Assembly (NCBI RefSeq): GCF_019104745.1
Contig: NZ_JAHRWL010000001.1
Span: 1,655,001-1,719,000, forward strand
Length of the DNA: 64,000 nt
From: Thalassococcus arenae
GTDB taxonomy: Bacteria > Pseudomonadota > Alphaproteobacteria > Rhodobacterales > Rhodobacteraceae
Direction: 5' to 3'
Both the position numbers and the translations under genes were made by a program. The number at the start of each line of letters is the position of its first letter. Position 1 is the first letter of the stretch. Shown in pieces: positions 35,930 through 46,281 of this stretch. Below the pieces are notes generated by a model. It saw nothing but the letters and a program-made list of their open reading frames with translations. It did not search any database and was not told where the DNA came from.

Positions 35930-36679
35930 ATGGTTTGGAGAACGCTTCCCTTGATGCCGGTGGTGGCGGTGCAGGCGGTCTGGGTCGCGGCGCGGGCGGC
36001 GCGGATGCCGGAGGCGGCGGGCGCGCGCGAAGGGCGCGTGGGCGCGGGGCCGGTCCTGCGGCTGCTGGTGGCAGGGGATTCGTCGGCGGCTGGCGTGGGC
36101 GTGGCGCATCAGGATGCGGCGCTGCTGGGGCGGCTGGTGGGCGCGTTGGCGCAGGACTTCGCGATTGAATACAGGTTGTGTGCAAGATCGGGCGCGACGG
36201 CGGGCGGGGTGGCGGCGCTGCTGCGGGCGCTGCCGGAGCAACGGTTCGACGCGGTGGTGTTCGCGGTCGGTGTGAACGATGCCAAGAACGGCCACCGGCT
36301 GGCGCGGTGGCGGGCGGGCTATGGCGCTTTGCTGGACCTCGCGCAGGGGCGGTTCGGGGCGCGGATGGTCTATGCCTCGGGCCTGCCGCCGGTGCAGGAT
36401 TTCCCGCGCCTGCCGCGGCCGCTGCGCGACGTGATGGGCGTGCGGTTTTCGCGGTTCGACGCGGCGCTGGCGGGGCTGGCGGCCGAGCGGTGCGGCGCCT
36501 GCCATCTGCCGATGCGGCTGGACCCGGCGCGGCACCGGCTGGCCGAGGATGGTCTGCATCCCGGACCGTCGGTCTATGCCGCCTGGGGGCAGGGGATCGC
36601 GGAACGCATCCTTGCGGATTTCAGCGGGTTGGGGCAGAGGGAGGCGGCCGCCATCCCGGCCGGAGACGCCTTGCCATGA
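35930..36679 (+). CDS. GDSL/SGNH-family hydrolase
   Basis: A 249-residue esterase-like protein. It starts with a hydrophobic segment ([20 protein letters not shown]) that may be a signal anchor. SGNH blocks are visible: [15 protein letters not shown] near residue 48 (Ser nucleophile in GDS), [12 protein letters not shown] near 110 (block III, Gly-x-Asn-Asp) and [11 protein letters not shown] near 210 (Asp-x-x-His). Substrate unknown. An in-frame GTG at 35921 is an alternative start. It overlaps rimO by four bases, an unusual but plausible operon partner. Confidence 0.85.
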   Translation: MVWRTLPLMPVVAVQAVWVAARAARMPEAAGAREGRVGAGPVLRLLVAGDSSAAGVGVAHQDAALLGRLVGALAQDFAIEYRLCARSGATAGGVAALLRALPEQRFDAVVFAVGVNDAKNGHRLARWRAGYGALLDLAQGRFGARMVYASGLPPVQDFPRLPRPLRDVMGVRFSRFDAALAGLAAERCGACHLPMRLDPARHRLAEDGLHPGPSVYAAWGQGIAERILADFSGLGQREAAAIPAGDALP

Positions 36680-38040
36680 CCCAGAACCCGCCCGACCTGC
36701 GCCCCGATCTTGCCCGCGCGCATGTGGCCGAGACGCGCCGCGACGGCCAGCCGACCATCGGCATGGTCAGCCTTGGCTGTCCCAAGGCGCTGGTGGACAG
36801 CGAGCGCATCCTGACGCGGCTGCGGGCCGAGGGCTATGGCATCTCGGGCGATTACGCGGGCGCCGATGCGGTGATCGTGAATACCTGCGGGTTCCTGGAC
36901 AGCGCCAAGATGGAGAGCCTGGAGGCGATCGGAGAGGCGCTGCGCGAGAACGGCAAGGTGATCGTCACGGGCTGCCTGGGGGCCGAGCCGGAGGTCATCA
37001 CCGGGGCGCATCCGACCGTGCGCGCGGTGACCGGGCCGCATCAGTACGAACAGGTGCTGGACGCGGTGCATGGCGTGGTGCCGCCCGCGCCCGATCCGTT
37101 CGTCGACCTGCTGCCGGCGCGGGGGGTGAGCCTGACGCCGCGGCATTACAGCTATCTGAAGATTTCCGAGGGCTGCAATCACACCTGCAAGTTCTGCATC
37201 ATCCCCGACATGCGTGGGAAACTGGTGTCGCGCCCGGCGCGGGCGGTGCTGCGCGAGGCGGAAAAGCTGGTGCAGGCGGGGGTTCGGGAATTGCTGGTGA
37301 TTTCGCAGGACACCAGCGCCTATGGCACCGACTGGAAGGACCGCGACGACAAGTTCCCGATCACCGCGCTGGCGCGCGACCTGGGGTCGCTGGGGGCCTG
37401 GGTGCGGATGCATTACGTCTATCCCTATCCGCATGTGCGGGACATGGTGCCGCTGATGGCCGAGGGGCTGGTGCTGCCTTACCTCGACATCCCGTTCCAG
37501 CATGCGCACCCGGATACGCTGCGGCGCATGGCGCGGCCGGCGGCGTCGTCGCGGGTGCTGGACGAGATCGCCGCCTGGCGCGCCGTATGCCCCGAGATCA
37601 CGCTGCGGTCGACCTTCATCGTGGGCTATCCGGGCGAGACGGAGGCCGAGTTCGAGTATCTGCTGGACTGGCTGGACGCGGCGCAGCTGGACCGGGTGGG
37701 GTGCTTTCAATACGAAAACGTCGCGGGCGCGCGGTCGAACGCGCTGCCCGGCCACGTGCCCGAGGAGGTCAAGGCCGAGCGCTGGGCGCGGTTCATGGAA
37801 AAGGCGCAGGCGATTTCCGAGGCGAAACTGGCGGCCAAGGTGGGCAGCCGGATGGAGGTGATCGTGGACCTGGTCGAAGAGGATGCCGCCACCTGCCGCA
37901 CCAAGGCCGACGCGCCAGAGATCGACGGCAACCTGTTCATCGACGAGGGGTTCGAGGGGCTGAACCCCGGCGATATCGTCACCGTCGAGGTGGACGAGGC
38001 GGGGGAGTATGACTTGTGGGGGCGGGTTGTGACGGGGTGA
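36676..38040 (+). CDS. rimO: Ribosomal protein S12 methylthiotransferase RimO
   Basis: Radical-SAM enzyme that methylthiolates Asp88 of ribosomal protein S12. It is 454 residues: an N-terminal UPF0004 domain with cysteines in [22 protein letters not shown] and [10 protein letters not shown]; a radical-SAM domain with [11 protein letters not shown] near residue 172; and a C-terminal TRAM domain. The PKALVDSE and DIPFQHAHP motifs identify RimO rather than MiaB. Its last 45 bases are repeated at 38826-38870 (EARENDLWGRVVKG plus stop, against [14 protein letters not shown] plus stop here), evidence that DNA was inserted at its 3' end and the end re-formed. Confidence 0.95.
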   Translation: MTQNPPDLRPDLARAHVAETRRDGQPTIGMVSLGCPKALVDSERILTRLRAEGYGISGDYAGADAVIVNTCGFLDSAKMESLEAIGEALRENGKVIVTGCLGAEPEVITGAHPTVRAVTGPHQYEQVLDAVHGVVPPAPDPFVDLLPARGVSLTPRHYSYLKISEGCNHTCKFCIIPDMRGKLVSRPARAVLREAEKLVQAGVRELLVISQDTSAYGTDWKDRDDKFPITALARDLGSLGAWVRMHYVYPYPHVRDMVPLMAEGLVLPYLDIPFQHAHPDTLRRMARPAASSRVLDEIAAWRAVCPEITLRSTFIVGYPGETEAEFEYLLDWLDAAQLDRVGCFQYENVAGARSNALPGHVPEEVKAERWARFMEKAQAISEAKLAAKVGSRMEVIVDLVEEDAATCRTKADAPEIDGNLFIDEGFEGLNPGDIVTVEVDEAGEYDLWGRVVTG

Positions 38041-38789
38041 AACGCGGTTGGTTCGAGTTCATTCGCAGTTTCCCGGTCGGCGTGATGATCGGGGCCTCAA
38101 TTGGTATCGCCTACGTCTTTGCGTTAGAAAGCAACTGGAACGAAGCGGTAACAGAGTATGTCCTTTATGGCCTGACTGCGCTTGTAACGCTGGGTGCATC
38201 GGCCATCGCGCTGACAACCGCGATTTGGGACTCGGAAAGCAAACGGGACAGGCGGCTGCGCGCGGCAAAAGCCAGTTTGCCCATGGCATTGTCTGAGTTG
38301 ATGCAGGTTGCTGAGCGGGGCATCCGGCTTTCACTGATGGACACGGCCGTTCTTCGTGACAGTGAAACCGGCCCGAATGTCCGTGCCGAACTGGCCGTTT
38401 CCGAAACGTCGCTTGCAACGCTGAAGGAGTGCATTGAAAGCGCGGATGAGACCTCGGCGAAGTGGCTGGTAAATATCGTCGCGCATTATCAGGTCTATGT
38501 CTCCCGCATCGACGGGGCCGCGACCGACAGGTCGCTTGGGCGGTCAGAACACAACCGGCAGCATGATGCCGCCAATTGGATTCTCTGGGCATCTATGGTG
38601 GCGCATTGCTTTGATTTTGCGCGCGGAGAAGATGTGATCCCGGAGACTATGGATGGCGAGCAACTGGGCCACGGGTTCCTGATGGACCTGTCCGGCAGTC
38701 GGCATCATCGGGGGGTCTTGGAGGAGCACAACGACCTAAGAGCCCGCTACGCTCCTTTGAGCGCTGTGGCGCTCTCATTCACCAGGTAG
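38037..38789 (+). CDS. Atypical two-helix membrane protein inserted next to rimO
   Basis: A 250-residue protein with a GTG start whose bases overlap the rimO stop codon; a GTG at 38016 would add seven residues. Two membrane helices are predicted (about residues 11-29 and 43-64), followed by a long soluble part of about 185 residues that is mainly helical and likely cytoplasmic. No family recognised. By eye its GC is near half, well below the roughly two-thirds of its neighbours, and codon use is mixed. It lies between rimO and a relic of the rimO 3' end, so it arrived by insertion. A role in defence or envelope sensing is possible but not supported by any motif. Confidence 0.72.
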   Translation: MKRGWFEFIRSFPVGVMIGASIGIAYVFALESNWNEAVTEYVLYGLTALVTLGASAIALTTAIWDSESKRDRRLRAAKASLPMALSELMQVAERGIRLSLMDTAVLRDSETGPNVRAELAVSETSLATLKECIESADETSAKWLVNIVAHYQVYVSRIDGAATDRSLGRSEHNRQHDAANWILWASMVAHCFDFARGEDVIPETMDGEQLGHGFLMDLSGSRHHRGVLEEHNDLRARYAPLSAVALSFTR

Positions 38790-38825
38790 GCCATTCACTG
38801 TCCCCCTTTTCACGCTAAGTTGCGC

Positions 38826-38870
38826 GAGGCGAGGGAGAACGATCTGTGGGGGCGGGTGGTGAAGGGGTGA
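38826..38870 (+). repeat. Relic of the 3' end of rimO
   Basis: Forty-five bases encoding EARENDLWGRVVKG plus TGA, matching 37996-38040 (38 of 45 bases), in the same orientation 830 bases downstream. It marks the right end of the inserted segment that carries the two-helix membrane protein gene. No start codon or ribosome site goes with it. Confidence 0.8.
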
Positions 38871-39223
38871 GGGTGGAGAATTTGGACCGCGGCGAATGGC
38901 GGGTTTGAGCCCTTGGCGGATATCCCCCTTGCGCGAATAGCGCCGAAGGCGCCGCGCATCGCCGGGCCGCCCCCCGGCACGGCGATTTGTCACCACCAGC
39001 GCAAGGCTCGGGTATTGTCCGCACTTGGCTGACATAAAGCGCCCAATGCCGACGGTTGATCGCCGCACCGCGGCCCGGCAATGCGCGGCTTGTCGCTCTT
39101 CTGCCGAAAGACCGCACCGTCCGCACCCCAGTCATTCCAGCGGGGTGGGCTGGCGCGGGGCAGCCCGTTTTGCGGGCGCTGGGGGCGCGGCTCGAATGCA
39201 GCGTTTTGCGGGGGTCGGGTCGC
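38871..39223. other. Non-coding region with a dispersed repeat
   Basis: About 350 bases without a supported gene. It consists mostly of the second copy of the dispersed repeat and a GC-rich tail. Open frames crossing it are low-complexity and lack ribosome sites. Confidence 0.6.
38905..39094. repeat. Dispersed repeat, copy 2
   Basis: Direct repeat of 35551-35744, about 3.35 kb away, with small insertions or deletions. Together the copies bracket the GDSL hydrolase, rimO and the inserted gene. Confidence 0.7.
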
Positions 39224-40237
39224 TCAGGCGGCCGGGTAGATTTCGACATGGCCTTCCAGCTGGTAGAACTGGCGGCGCATCAGGCGGTCGTCGCGGGCCT
39301 TGCGGTATGTGACCGTGACGTCCGAGCGGGTTTCTGTCTTGTATTCCAGGCCCAGCGTGACGCCGGTTTGCGGGGAATGGGACAGCGTCGCTTCGATGCC
39401 TTCGGATTTCTGCAGCGTTTCGATGACCGTGTCGCCGATGGCATCGGCGTTGAGGAAGCGCGAGTCGGACCTGACGGGCATGCCGGGGTTGAGAGCGACG
39501 TAGTCGGGATCTCCCGCGGGGAAGAGCGTCGCGGTGTCGATGTCGACCAGCCGGACGGAATAGCGGATATCGGCCTGCATCGGCCCCTGGTAGCGGCGCA
39601 GCCGCAGGCGGGCGGGCAGCACGACCTGGTAGGCGTGGTCGCGGGGCTGGCCGTCGAAGGTGCAGGTCTTGCTGCGCGAGCCGGTGCCGATCAGGCCGAT
39701 CTTCTTGATCGTCGCGCTGAGCTTGACGGTCTGGCTGTCGGTGCGGCCGGCCTTGACCGCGACGGTTAGCGCCTTTTCCACCGACGGCGCGACCTGGTAG
39801 TCGAAGAACGGCAGGTAGACGGTGACGTCGGCCGGGTGCGGCGGCAGGACCGAGTAGAGGCCGGACAAGCGTTCCCAGAGCGTCAGAACCTGTTGCGCGG
39901 CGGGCTGGGCGGCCAGCGCGAAGGCCCGGGCCTTGGCGGTGGGCGTCGCCCTGCCGGGTTCCGAGAGGTCATAGCGCAGGGCGTGCGGCAGGTCGCGCAG
40001 GAATGCGGTGGCGTGTTCCATCGCGTCGACGGTTTCGTCGGTCCTGTCGGACAGGATGCGGTGTTCGATGGCCTGTTCGACGGGCGGGCCGGACTGGAAC
40101 CAGACGCTGCGCACGGAATGCAGGAAATCGAGCCCGTGGATCGCGGCGAGGTCGCGGATGTCTTCGGGGTTGCGGGCGAGGATGCCATCGGGGTCGGGGG
40201 CGTCGGCGGGCAGGTCGAGGAAAGGATCGTCGGTCAT
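39224..40237 (-). CDS. Hypothetical protein
   Basis: A 337-residue protein starting at the ATG at 40237 (MTDDPFLDLPADAPDPDG). It has no signal peptide or membrane helix. The N-terminal half is helical; the C-terminal half from about residue 150 is rich in alternating hydrophobic/polar strands (for example PARLRLRRYQGPMQADIRYS, then VTLGLEYKTETRSDVTVTYR), suggesting a beta-rich domain. A single Cys lies near residue 196 in SKTCTFDG. I do not recognise a family. It stands alone on the minus strand, upstream of the PPTase gene's 3' end by 93 bases in the opposite order, so it may be last in that transcript. Confidence 0.75.
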   Translation of the reverse strand: MTDDPFLDLPADAPDPDGILARNPEDIRDLAAIHGLDFLHSVRSVWFQSGPPVEQAIEHRILSDRTDETVDAMEHATAFLRDLPHALRYDLSEPGRATPTAKARAFALAAQPAAQQVLTLWERLSGLYSVLPPHPADVTVYLPFFDYQVAPSVEKALTVAVKAGRTDSQTVKLSATIKKIGLIGTGSRSKTCTFDGQPRDHAYQVVLPARLRLRRYQGPMQADIRYSVRLVDIDTATLFPAGDPDYVALNPGMPVRSDSRFLNADAIGDTVIETLQKSEGIEATLSHSPQTGVTLGLEYKTETRSDVTVTYRKARDDRLMRRQFYQLEGHVEIYPAA

Positions 40238-40330
40238 GGCAATGGTCCCGGTCTTGAATGGGGCCATTCTGCGGGGGCGGCGGCCGCAAGGCAAGATTGC
40301 GCGGCAGGGCTGACGGCAACCCGTGCGCGA

Positions 40331-41095
40331 TCATGCGGCGGGCGTGAAGACCATCCAGGTCAGGACATGCGGCGGGGCGACCCGGTACTGCAGGTCGAAG
40401 GAGCGGCCCGGGGGCAGGGTGCCGTGCAGGGGGCGGGTGAGGCGCAGGGTGAGCGTGCCGTCGCCGGGCGGGGCGGCCAGCTCGGCGGCGTCGAAGCCGA
40501 AGAAGCGGCCGACGGTGGGGAAGAGCGCCTTGAACAGGCTTTCCTTGGCGGAAAAGCACAAGGTCGCCGCGATGGCGGGGTCGGGCAGCGCGGCGAGATG
40601 GGCGCGGTCGGCATCGCTGAGCGCGGTCTTGTCGATGGCTTCCAGCGCGCGGCCGGCGGCGATGGATTCGAGATCGAGGCCGGGGGTGGCGTCATCGCGG
40701 GGCAGCAGCAGGCAGGCGGCCTGACCGGCGGCATGGCTGATCGAGCCGGACAGGCCCGGCGGCCAGATCGGCGCGCGGCTGGCGGCGGCGGGCACCGGGC
40801 GCGGCGCAAAACCGAGCGCCTGTTGCGACAAGCGCGCCAGGCAGCGCCCGGCGAGATATTCGGCCAGCCGCTTGTCGACGGCGCGGTCCAGCCGCGCGGG
40901 GCGGTCGACGGCGAGGCGGGCGAACAGCGCCGGGTCGAAGCGGGCGGTGTCGAACCGGGCGCGCAGCAGGACGCCGCCGTGCAGCGGCGCGATGGTGGGG
41001 TCGGTCAGGAAACCGCCGGTCAGGCCGGGCAGCGCGGCAAGCCGGTCTTGCGTGGCGGCAAGCAGGTCTGCTGCGGTCGGGGGCTGTCGCGTCAT
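40331..41095 (-). CDS. 4'-phosphopantetheinyl transferase
   Basis: A 254-residue Sfp/EntD-type enzyme that moves the phosphopantetheine arm of CoA to a carrier-protein serine. The C-terminal half carries the Mg2+/CoA motifs: SGSISHAAGQAAC near residue 118, GLDLESI near 139 (first Asp/Glu pair) and CFSAKESLFKALFP near 180. The target carrier protein is not in the window; EntD-like enzymes usually serve siderophore or polyketide synthases or act as a general activator. It lies 14 bases after the alpha/beta-hydrolase gene and is probably co-transcribed with it. Confidence 0.88.
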   Translation of the reverse strand: MTRQPPTAADLLAATQDRLAALPGLTGGFLTDPTIAPLHGGVLLRARFDTARFDPALFARLAVDRPARLDRAVDKRLAEYLAGRCLARLSQQALGFAPRPVPAAASRAPIWPPGLSGSISHAAGQAACLLLPRDDATPGLDLESIAAGRALEAIDKTALSDADRAHLAALPDPAIAATLCFSAKESLFKALFPTVGRFFGFDAAELAAPPGDGTLTLRLTRPLHGTLPPGRSFDLQYRVAPPHVLTWMVFTPAA

Positions 41096-41109
41096 CGGCC
41101 GCGATGCGC

Positions 41110-41991
41110 TCAGCCGTCCAGCAGGAAGGCGCGCAGGCGGTCGGCGACGTCGCGCGGGCATTCCTCGGGCAGGTAATGGCCGCCTTCCAGCGCGGCGCCG
41201 GACACGGTGTCGACGCGCCGGCGCCAGAGCGCGAGGCAGTCGAAGCATTCCTCGATCACGCCATGCCCGCCCCAGAGCGCCAGCAGCGGCGCGGCGACCT
41301 TGCGGTCGCCATCGGCATCGTCATGGGCCAGGTCGATGCTGGCGGCGGCGCGGTAATCCTCGCACATCGCGTGGACGGTGGCGGGGTCGGACATGTGGGC
41401 GATGTATTCGGCCAGCGCGGCATCCGAAAACGGTGCCAGCCCGGCGCGGCCCTGGCCCAGCTTGAAGCGGCAGAACGCCTGCGGGTCGGCGGCGATCATG
41501 CGTTCGGGCTGGGGCGCGGGCAGGGTCAGCCAGAACCAGTGCCAGTAGCGGTGGGCGAAGGTTTCGTCGGTGGCGCGGTACATCTCGCGCGTGGGCGCGA
41601 TGTCGAGCACCGACCAGCGGCGGACCGTTTCGGGGTGGTCCAGGCACAGCCTGTGCGCCACCCGCCCGCCGCGGTCATGGCCGCAGATGTCGAACCGCGC
41701 ATGGCCCAGATGCGCCATCACCTCGACCATGTCCTGCGCCATGGCGCGCTTGGAATGGGGTGCGTGATCGGGCGCGCTGGGCGGTTTCGACGAGGCGCCG
41801 TAGCCGCGCAGATCGGCGATCACCAGGGTGAAGGCGTCCTGCAGCAGCGGCGCCACCCGGTGCCAGAGCACATGGCTTTGCGGATAGCCGTGCAGCAGCA
41901 GCAGCGGCGGGCCCGAGCCGCCGGTCACCCCGGCGATTTCTGCGCCGGACGTGGCGATGCGGAAGGGCGCGAAGCCGGGAAAGAAGGTCAT
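41110..41991 (-). CDS. Alpha/beta-hydrolase, fluoroacetate-dehalogenase-like
   Basis: A 293-residue hydrolase. HGYPQSHVLWHRVAP is the oxyanion region, GHDRGGRVAHRL near residue 103 has an Asp nucleophile plus Arg as in haloacetate dehalogenase, and GGHYLPEE provides the final His. The His-Trp pair in YWHWFWL and a later Tyr (EDYRAAASID) match the halide pocket of fluoroacetate dehalogenases, so hydrolysis of haloacetates is plausible; related epoxide hydrolases share parts of this pattern. It is upstream of the PPTase gene on the same strand. Confidence 0.87.
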   Translation of the reverse strand: MTFFPGFAPFRIATSGAEIAGVTGGSGPPLLLLHGYPQSHVLWHRVAPLLQDAFTLVIADLRGYGASSKPPSAPDHAPHSKRAMAQDMVEVMAHLGHARFDICGHDRGGRVAHRLCLDHPETVRRWSVLDIAPTREMYRATDETFAHRYWHWFWLTLPAPQPERMIAADPQAFCRFKLGQGRAGLAPFSDAALAEYIAHMSDPATVHAMCEDYRAAASIDLAHDDADGDRKVAAPLLALWGGHGVIEECFDCLALWRRRVDTVSGAALEGGHYLPEECPRDVADRLRAFLLDG

Positions 41992-42029
41992 CCGTCGGTG
42001 TCCTGTCTGCGCCCCGGGGCCGGCCGCGG

Positions 42030-42491
42030 CTAGGCCTGTTCCTCTTCGAGGTGCATCTTCATGTCGATCAGCACCTGTTGGATCGCCAGCGTTTCCTTGA
42101 GCAGGCGCTTGGCTTCGTTGGCCGAGATCACGCCGTCCTCGATCGATTGCTGGTATTCCGCCATCAGCATGGCGAAGCGCTGCGACAGCGCGATCACGTC
42201 GGAATTCACGCCGCCGACGCGCGGCGCGTTATCGCGGCGGGATTCGTCGAAATTGAGCGTGATGCCCTTGAGTTCGGACAGGGCGGCGGTGACATGCGGG
42301 TAGGAGGCCGCCTCTTCCAGTGCGGCGACGGCATCGACCGGCATGAAGCGGTCGGCATGTTCGGGATAGTCCGAATAATAGCGCCCGAGCGTCGCCTTGG
42401 ACTTGCCCGTCAATTCGCATGCCGCTTCGATGCCGACATCCTTGACCAGCGCCTCGGTGTGTTTCTTCAGATACCGTCCGACCGTTGACAT
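42030..42491 (-). CDS. Conserved-looking HTH-type protein of unknown function
   Basis: A 153-residue protein. The first half (VKDVGIEAACELTGKSKATL then GRYYSDYPEHAD) looks like a helix-turn-helix, similar in style to phage CII/transposon regulators; the second half (FAMLMAEYQQSIEDGVISAN then EAKRLLKETLAIQQVLIDMK) is a long amphipathic helix likely to dimerise. I read it as a chromosomal regulator of cryptic origin in Rhodobacterales, not as part of a prophage: no phage gene is near. The target is unknown. Confidence 0.7.
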   Translation of the reverse strand: MSTVGRYLKKHTEALVKDVGIEAACELTGKSKATLGRYYSDYPEHADRFMPVDAVAALEEAASYPHVTAALSELKGITLNFDESRRDNAPRVGGVNSDVIALSQRFAMLMAEYQQSIEDGVISANEAKRLLKETLAIQQVLIDMKMHLEEEQA

Positions 42492-42656
42492 CCGCTTTCC
42501 TCTTGCCCGCGAAACCCGGCGGGGAACCCCCGATGGGATTTCCCATTAATGCCTTGCGCGGGAAATGTCACATACAAACCAGACCGCGAAAACGCGGCTG
42601 TAAAGAGTGACCGGCATCCCATCTCCCCAGAACGTGGATGCCGTTGACGCCTAGAC

Positions 42657-42711
42657 GGCGCGTTGTCGGCCCGTGACCCCCGGGGTTCGCCCCAAGGCCA
42701 GACAACGCGCC
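42657..42711 (+). promoter_or_regulatory. Long nested hairpin in the tdk leader
   Basis: Outer arms GGCGCGTTGTC (42657-42667) and GACAACGCGCC (42701-42711) pair perfectly; inside them GGCC pairs with GGCC beside a bulged A; the inner hairpin is GGGG-TTCG-CCCC (42682-42693), a stable UUCG tetraloop. It ends 42 bases before the tdk start codon, so it may be an attenuator, a stabilising leader or an upstream terminator. Confidence 0.6.
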
Positions 42712-42753
42712 GTGCCTTGCCTAAAGCGCGGCGCTGCGGCAAGAGATGGCGCC

Positions 42754-43332
42754 ATGGCCAAGCTGCACTTTCACTACTCGACCATGAATGCCGGGAAATC
42801 GACGCTGCTGTTGCAAGCGGCGCATAACTACGGCGAACGCGGGATGGACACCTATCTGCTGACCGCGGCGCTGGACGACCGGGTGGGCAAGGGCGTGATC
42901 GGGTCGCGCATCGGGCTGTCGCGCGAGGCCGATCTGTATTCGGCCGGCGACGACCTGTTCGCGCGGATCGCGGCGCGGCTGGAGGCCGGGCCGGTGGCCT
43001 GCGTGTTTGTCGACGAAGCGCAGTTCCTGACGCCCGAGCAGGTCTGGCAGCTGGCCCGCGCGGTCGACGACCTGGACGTGCCGGTGATGGCCTATGGCTT
43101 GCGGGTGGATTTCCGCGGCGGGTTGTTTCCGGGCTCGGCGACGCTGCTGGCGCTGGCCGACGTGATGCGCGAGGTGCGCACGATCTGCCATTGCGGGCGC
43201 AAGGCGACGATGGTGATCCGCCAGGATGCCGAGGGCCGGGTGCTGCGCGACGGCGCGCAGGTGCAGATCGGCGGCAACGAGACCTATGTCAGCCTGTGCC
43301 GGCGGCATTGGCGCCAGGCCGTGGGGGATTGA
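42754..43332 (+). CDS. tdk: Thymidine kinase
   Basis: Salvage enzyme that phosphorylates thymidine and deoxyuridine. It is 192 residues of the TK1-like type: the P-loop MNAGKSTLLLQAAHNY near residue 11, VFVDEAQFL near residue 84 (catalytic Glu), the lasso Gly-rich YGLRVDFRGGLFPGS near 108, and the zinc knuckle with ICHCGRKATM and a later LCRRHW. The start is at 42754, since the upstream frame (from 42673) passes through the nested hairpin. A terminator follows. Confidence 0.95.
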   Translation: MAKLHFHYSTMNAGKSTLLLQAAHNYGERGMDTYLLTAALDDRVGKGVIGSRIGLSREADLYSAGDDLFARIAARLEAGPVACVFVDEAQFLTPEQVWQLARAVDDLDVPVMAYGLRVDFRGGLFPGSATLLALADVMREVRTICHCGRKATMVIRQDAEGRVLRDGAQVQIGGNETYVSLCRRHWRQAVGD

Positions 43333-43355
43333 CGGCGGCGGGTTCGCGGGGCTGC

Positions 43356-43399
43356 GCGGACATGGGCTGTGGCTGCGCACATGTCCGCGGTCCGTTTTT
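43356..43399. terminator. Terminator between tdk and the aminotransferase gene
   Basis: GCGGACATG and CATGTCCGC arms around a 15-base loop, with TTTTT shortly after on the plus strand. Confidence 0.7.
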
Positions 43400-43411
43400 C
43401 TTGCGTCTGTG

Positions 43412-44785
43412 CTATTGCAGCGTCGCCGCGATCGCCTGCACCGTCGCGGCCACGATTTCGTCGGCCTGCCCTTTCGTCAGGCAGAATGGAGGCGCAAACC
43501 CCAGGATATCGCCCTGCGGCATGGCCCGTGCGATGACTTTGGCATGTTCGAGCATATGCGCGGCGACACGTGGTCCGACCTTTTCATCCGCGCCGAAGAA
43601 GACCGACGCATCGGCGTCCCTGACCAATTCGACGGCGCACAGCATGCCTTCGCCGCGCACTTCGCCGACATGGGGATGCCCCTTCAGGGCGTCGGCCATG
43701 GCGGCATTCAGGTAGGCGCCGACCGCGCCTGCCTGGGCGACGAGATCCTGCGCGTCGATGAGTTGCAGGTTGGCGACCCCCGCCGCAGCACTGACGGGAT
43801 GGGCCGAATACGTCCAGCCATGGCCGATGGGGCCGTTTTCGTCGGTCCCCTGTTCGAGAACGGACCAGAGCTTTTCCGAGATGATCGACCCCGATAGCGG
43901 TGCGTATGCCGATGTCAGCCCCTTGGCGATCGTCATGATATCCGGACGCATGCCATAATGGTCCGAGCCGAACATCGACCCCAGGCGTCCGAATCCGGTC
44001 ACGACTTCGTCGGCGATCAGGAGAATGTCGTGTTTGTCGAGCACGGCTTGTATCGCGGGCCAATAGCCGTCGGGCGGTGGAACGATCCCGCCGGTGCCCA
44101 GCACCGGTTCGCCGATGAAAGCCGCGATCGTGTCTGCGCCTTGCGTTTCGATCAGCTGTTCCAGTTCGGTGACGCAATGGGTGACGAAATCCGCTTCGCT
44201 CATCGAGCGGTCGGGCCGCCGGAAGTAATAGGGGGCTTGCGTGTGCAGCACCGGGGGCAAGGGCAGATCGAATTTCTTGTGAAAAAGCTCGAGCCCGGTC
44301 AGCGATCCCGTCACCAGGCCCGACCCGTGATAACCGCGCCAGCGAGAGATGATCTTTTTCTTCTCGGGCCGTCCCAGGATATTGTTGGCGTACCAGACCA
44401 GCTTGATGTTGGTTTCGTTGGCATCCGATCCCGAAAGTCCGAAATAGACCCTGGACATGTGCGATGGCGCACGGTCCAGGATCATCTTGGCCAGGGTGAT
44501 CGAGGCTTCGGTGCCATGGCCCATATACGCGTGGTAATAGGCCAGTTCCTTGGCCTGTTCCGCGATCGCGTCTGCGATTTCGGAACGCCCGTAGCCGACA
44601 TTCACGCAATAAAGCCCGGCAAAGGCATCAAGCAGTCGGGTGCCGTCACGGTCCTGGATGTAGCAGCCCGATCCCCCTGTCACGACACGCTGAGGCAGGT
44701 TCCCCCGCGCGAATTCGGCGAGATGCGTGGACGGGTGGAAAAAGCTGTCCCGGTCCCATTGATCGAGTTGATCGTTTCTGAGCAT
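43412..44785 (-). CDS. Class III omega-aminotransferase
   Basis: A 457-residue fold-type I PLP enzyme. PLP-contact segments are [12 protein letters not shown] near residue 122, the [11 protein letters not shown] turn, [13 protein letters not shown] near 265 (Asp against the pyridine nitrogen) and [13 protein letters not shown] near 293, whose Lys forms the Schiff base. Sequence style is close to the putrescine/beta-alanine-pyruvate omega-aminotransferases of Rhodobacterales; substrate unknown. Start at 44785 has AGGGGAGAG upstream. It stands as a single-gene unit between two terminator or leader regions. Confidence 0.9.
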   Translation of the reverse strand: MLRNDQLDQWDRDSFFHPSTHLAEFARGNLPQRVVTGGSGCYIQDRDGTRLLDAFAGLYCVNVGYGRSEIADAIAEQAKELAYYHAYMGHGTEASITLAKMILDRAPSHMSRVYFGLSGSDANETNIKLVWYANNILGRPEKKKIISRWRGYHGSGLVTGSLTGLELFHKKFDLPLPPVLHTQAPYYFRRPDRSMSEADFVTHCVTELEQLIETQGADTIAAFIGEPVLGTGGIVPPPDGYWPAIQAVLDKHDILLIADEVVTGFGRLGSMFGSDHYGMRPDIMTIAKGLTSAYAPLSGSIISEKLWSVLEQGTDENGPIGHGWTYSAHPVSAAAGVANLQLIDAQDLVAQAGAVGAYLNAAMADALKGHPHVGEVRGEGMLCAVELVRDADASVFFGADEKVGPRVAAHMLEHAKVIARAMPQGDILGFAPPFCLTKGQADEIVAATVQAIAATLQ

Positions 44786-45045
44786 CGGCTCTCCCCTTTC
44801 GGCATGGACGGCGTGCCGTCCGTCTGTGTGGGTGGAGCTCTGGCTTGCGCGTCGTCGGCCGGTTTCCGGCCCACTCGCAAACGGAGGGCTCCGTTTACTT
44901 CAGCAGCAGCGCGCAATGCCTTTATTGCCGAGAGCCCCAGGCTAGTGAACCCGACCGCGAATTGGAAGCGGTCTTCGCCGGTTCCGCAGCCCGGGGCGGG
45001 TCGGGCCGGGGCCGGCCATGCGGCGCCGACGGGGCGTCTGCGCCC

Positions 45046-46164
<1,119 letters not shown>

Positions 46165-46240
46165 CGAAGTCCTCCGCAGACGTCTTTCCACGAACCGCAC
46201 GGGGCGGCAAAGGTCAAGCCCGGCCTCGCGTCACCCCCGG

Positions 46241-46263
46241 CTTCTTCTCTTTCAAAAATACGC
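46241..46263 (-). repeat. Short 3'-end motif, copy 1
   Basis: On the minus strand GCGTATTTTTGAAAGAGAAGAAG begins 19 bases after the hydroxyacid dehydrogenase stop codon. A near-identical copy (22 of 23 bases) follows plsC at 57250-57272, in the same orientation relative to the gene before it. I recall this motif as frequent after genes in Rhodobacterales; it has no strong hairpin. Confidence 0.6.
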
Positions 46264-46281
46264 AGGCCCGCGGCTGCCGCC

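Noticed and set aside
35014-36559. Long open frames upstream of and across the GDSL hydrolase gene
   Set aside because: Low-complexity, no ribosome site, and they overlap repeats and a gene with clear catalytic motifs.
36178-38012. Extended or alternative frames over rimO
   Set aside because: RimO has the expected cysteine motifs in one frame with a start at 36676 coupled to the gene before it.
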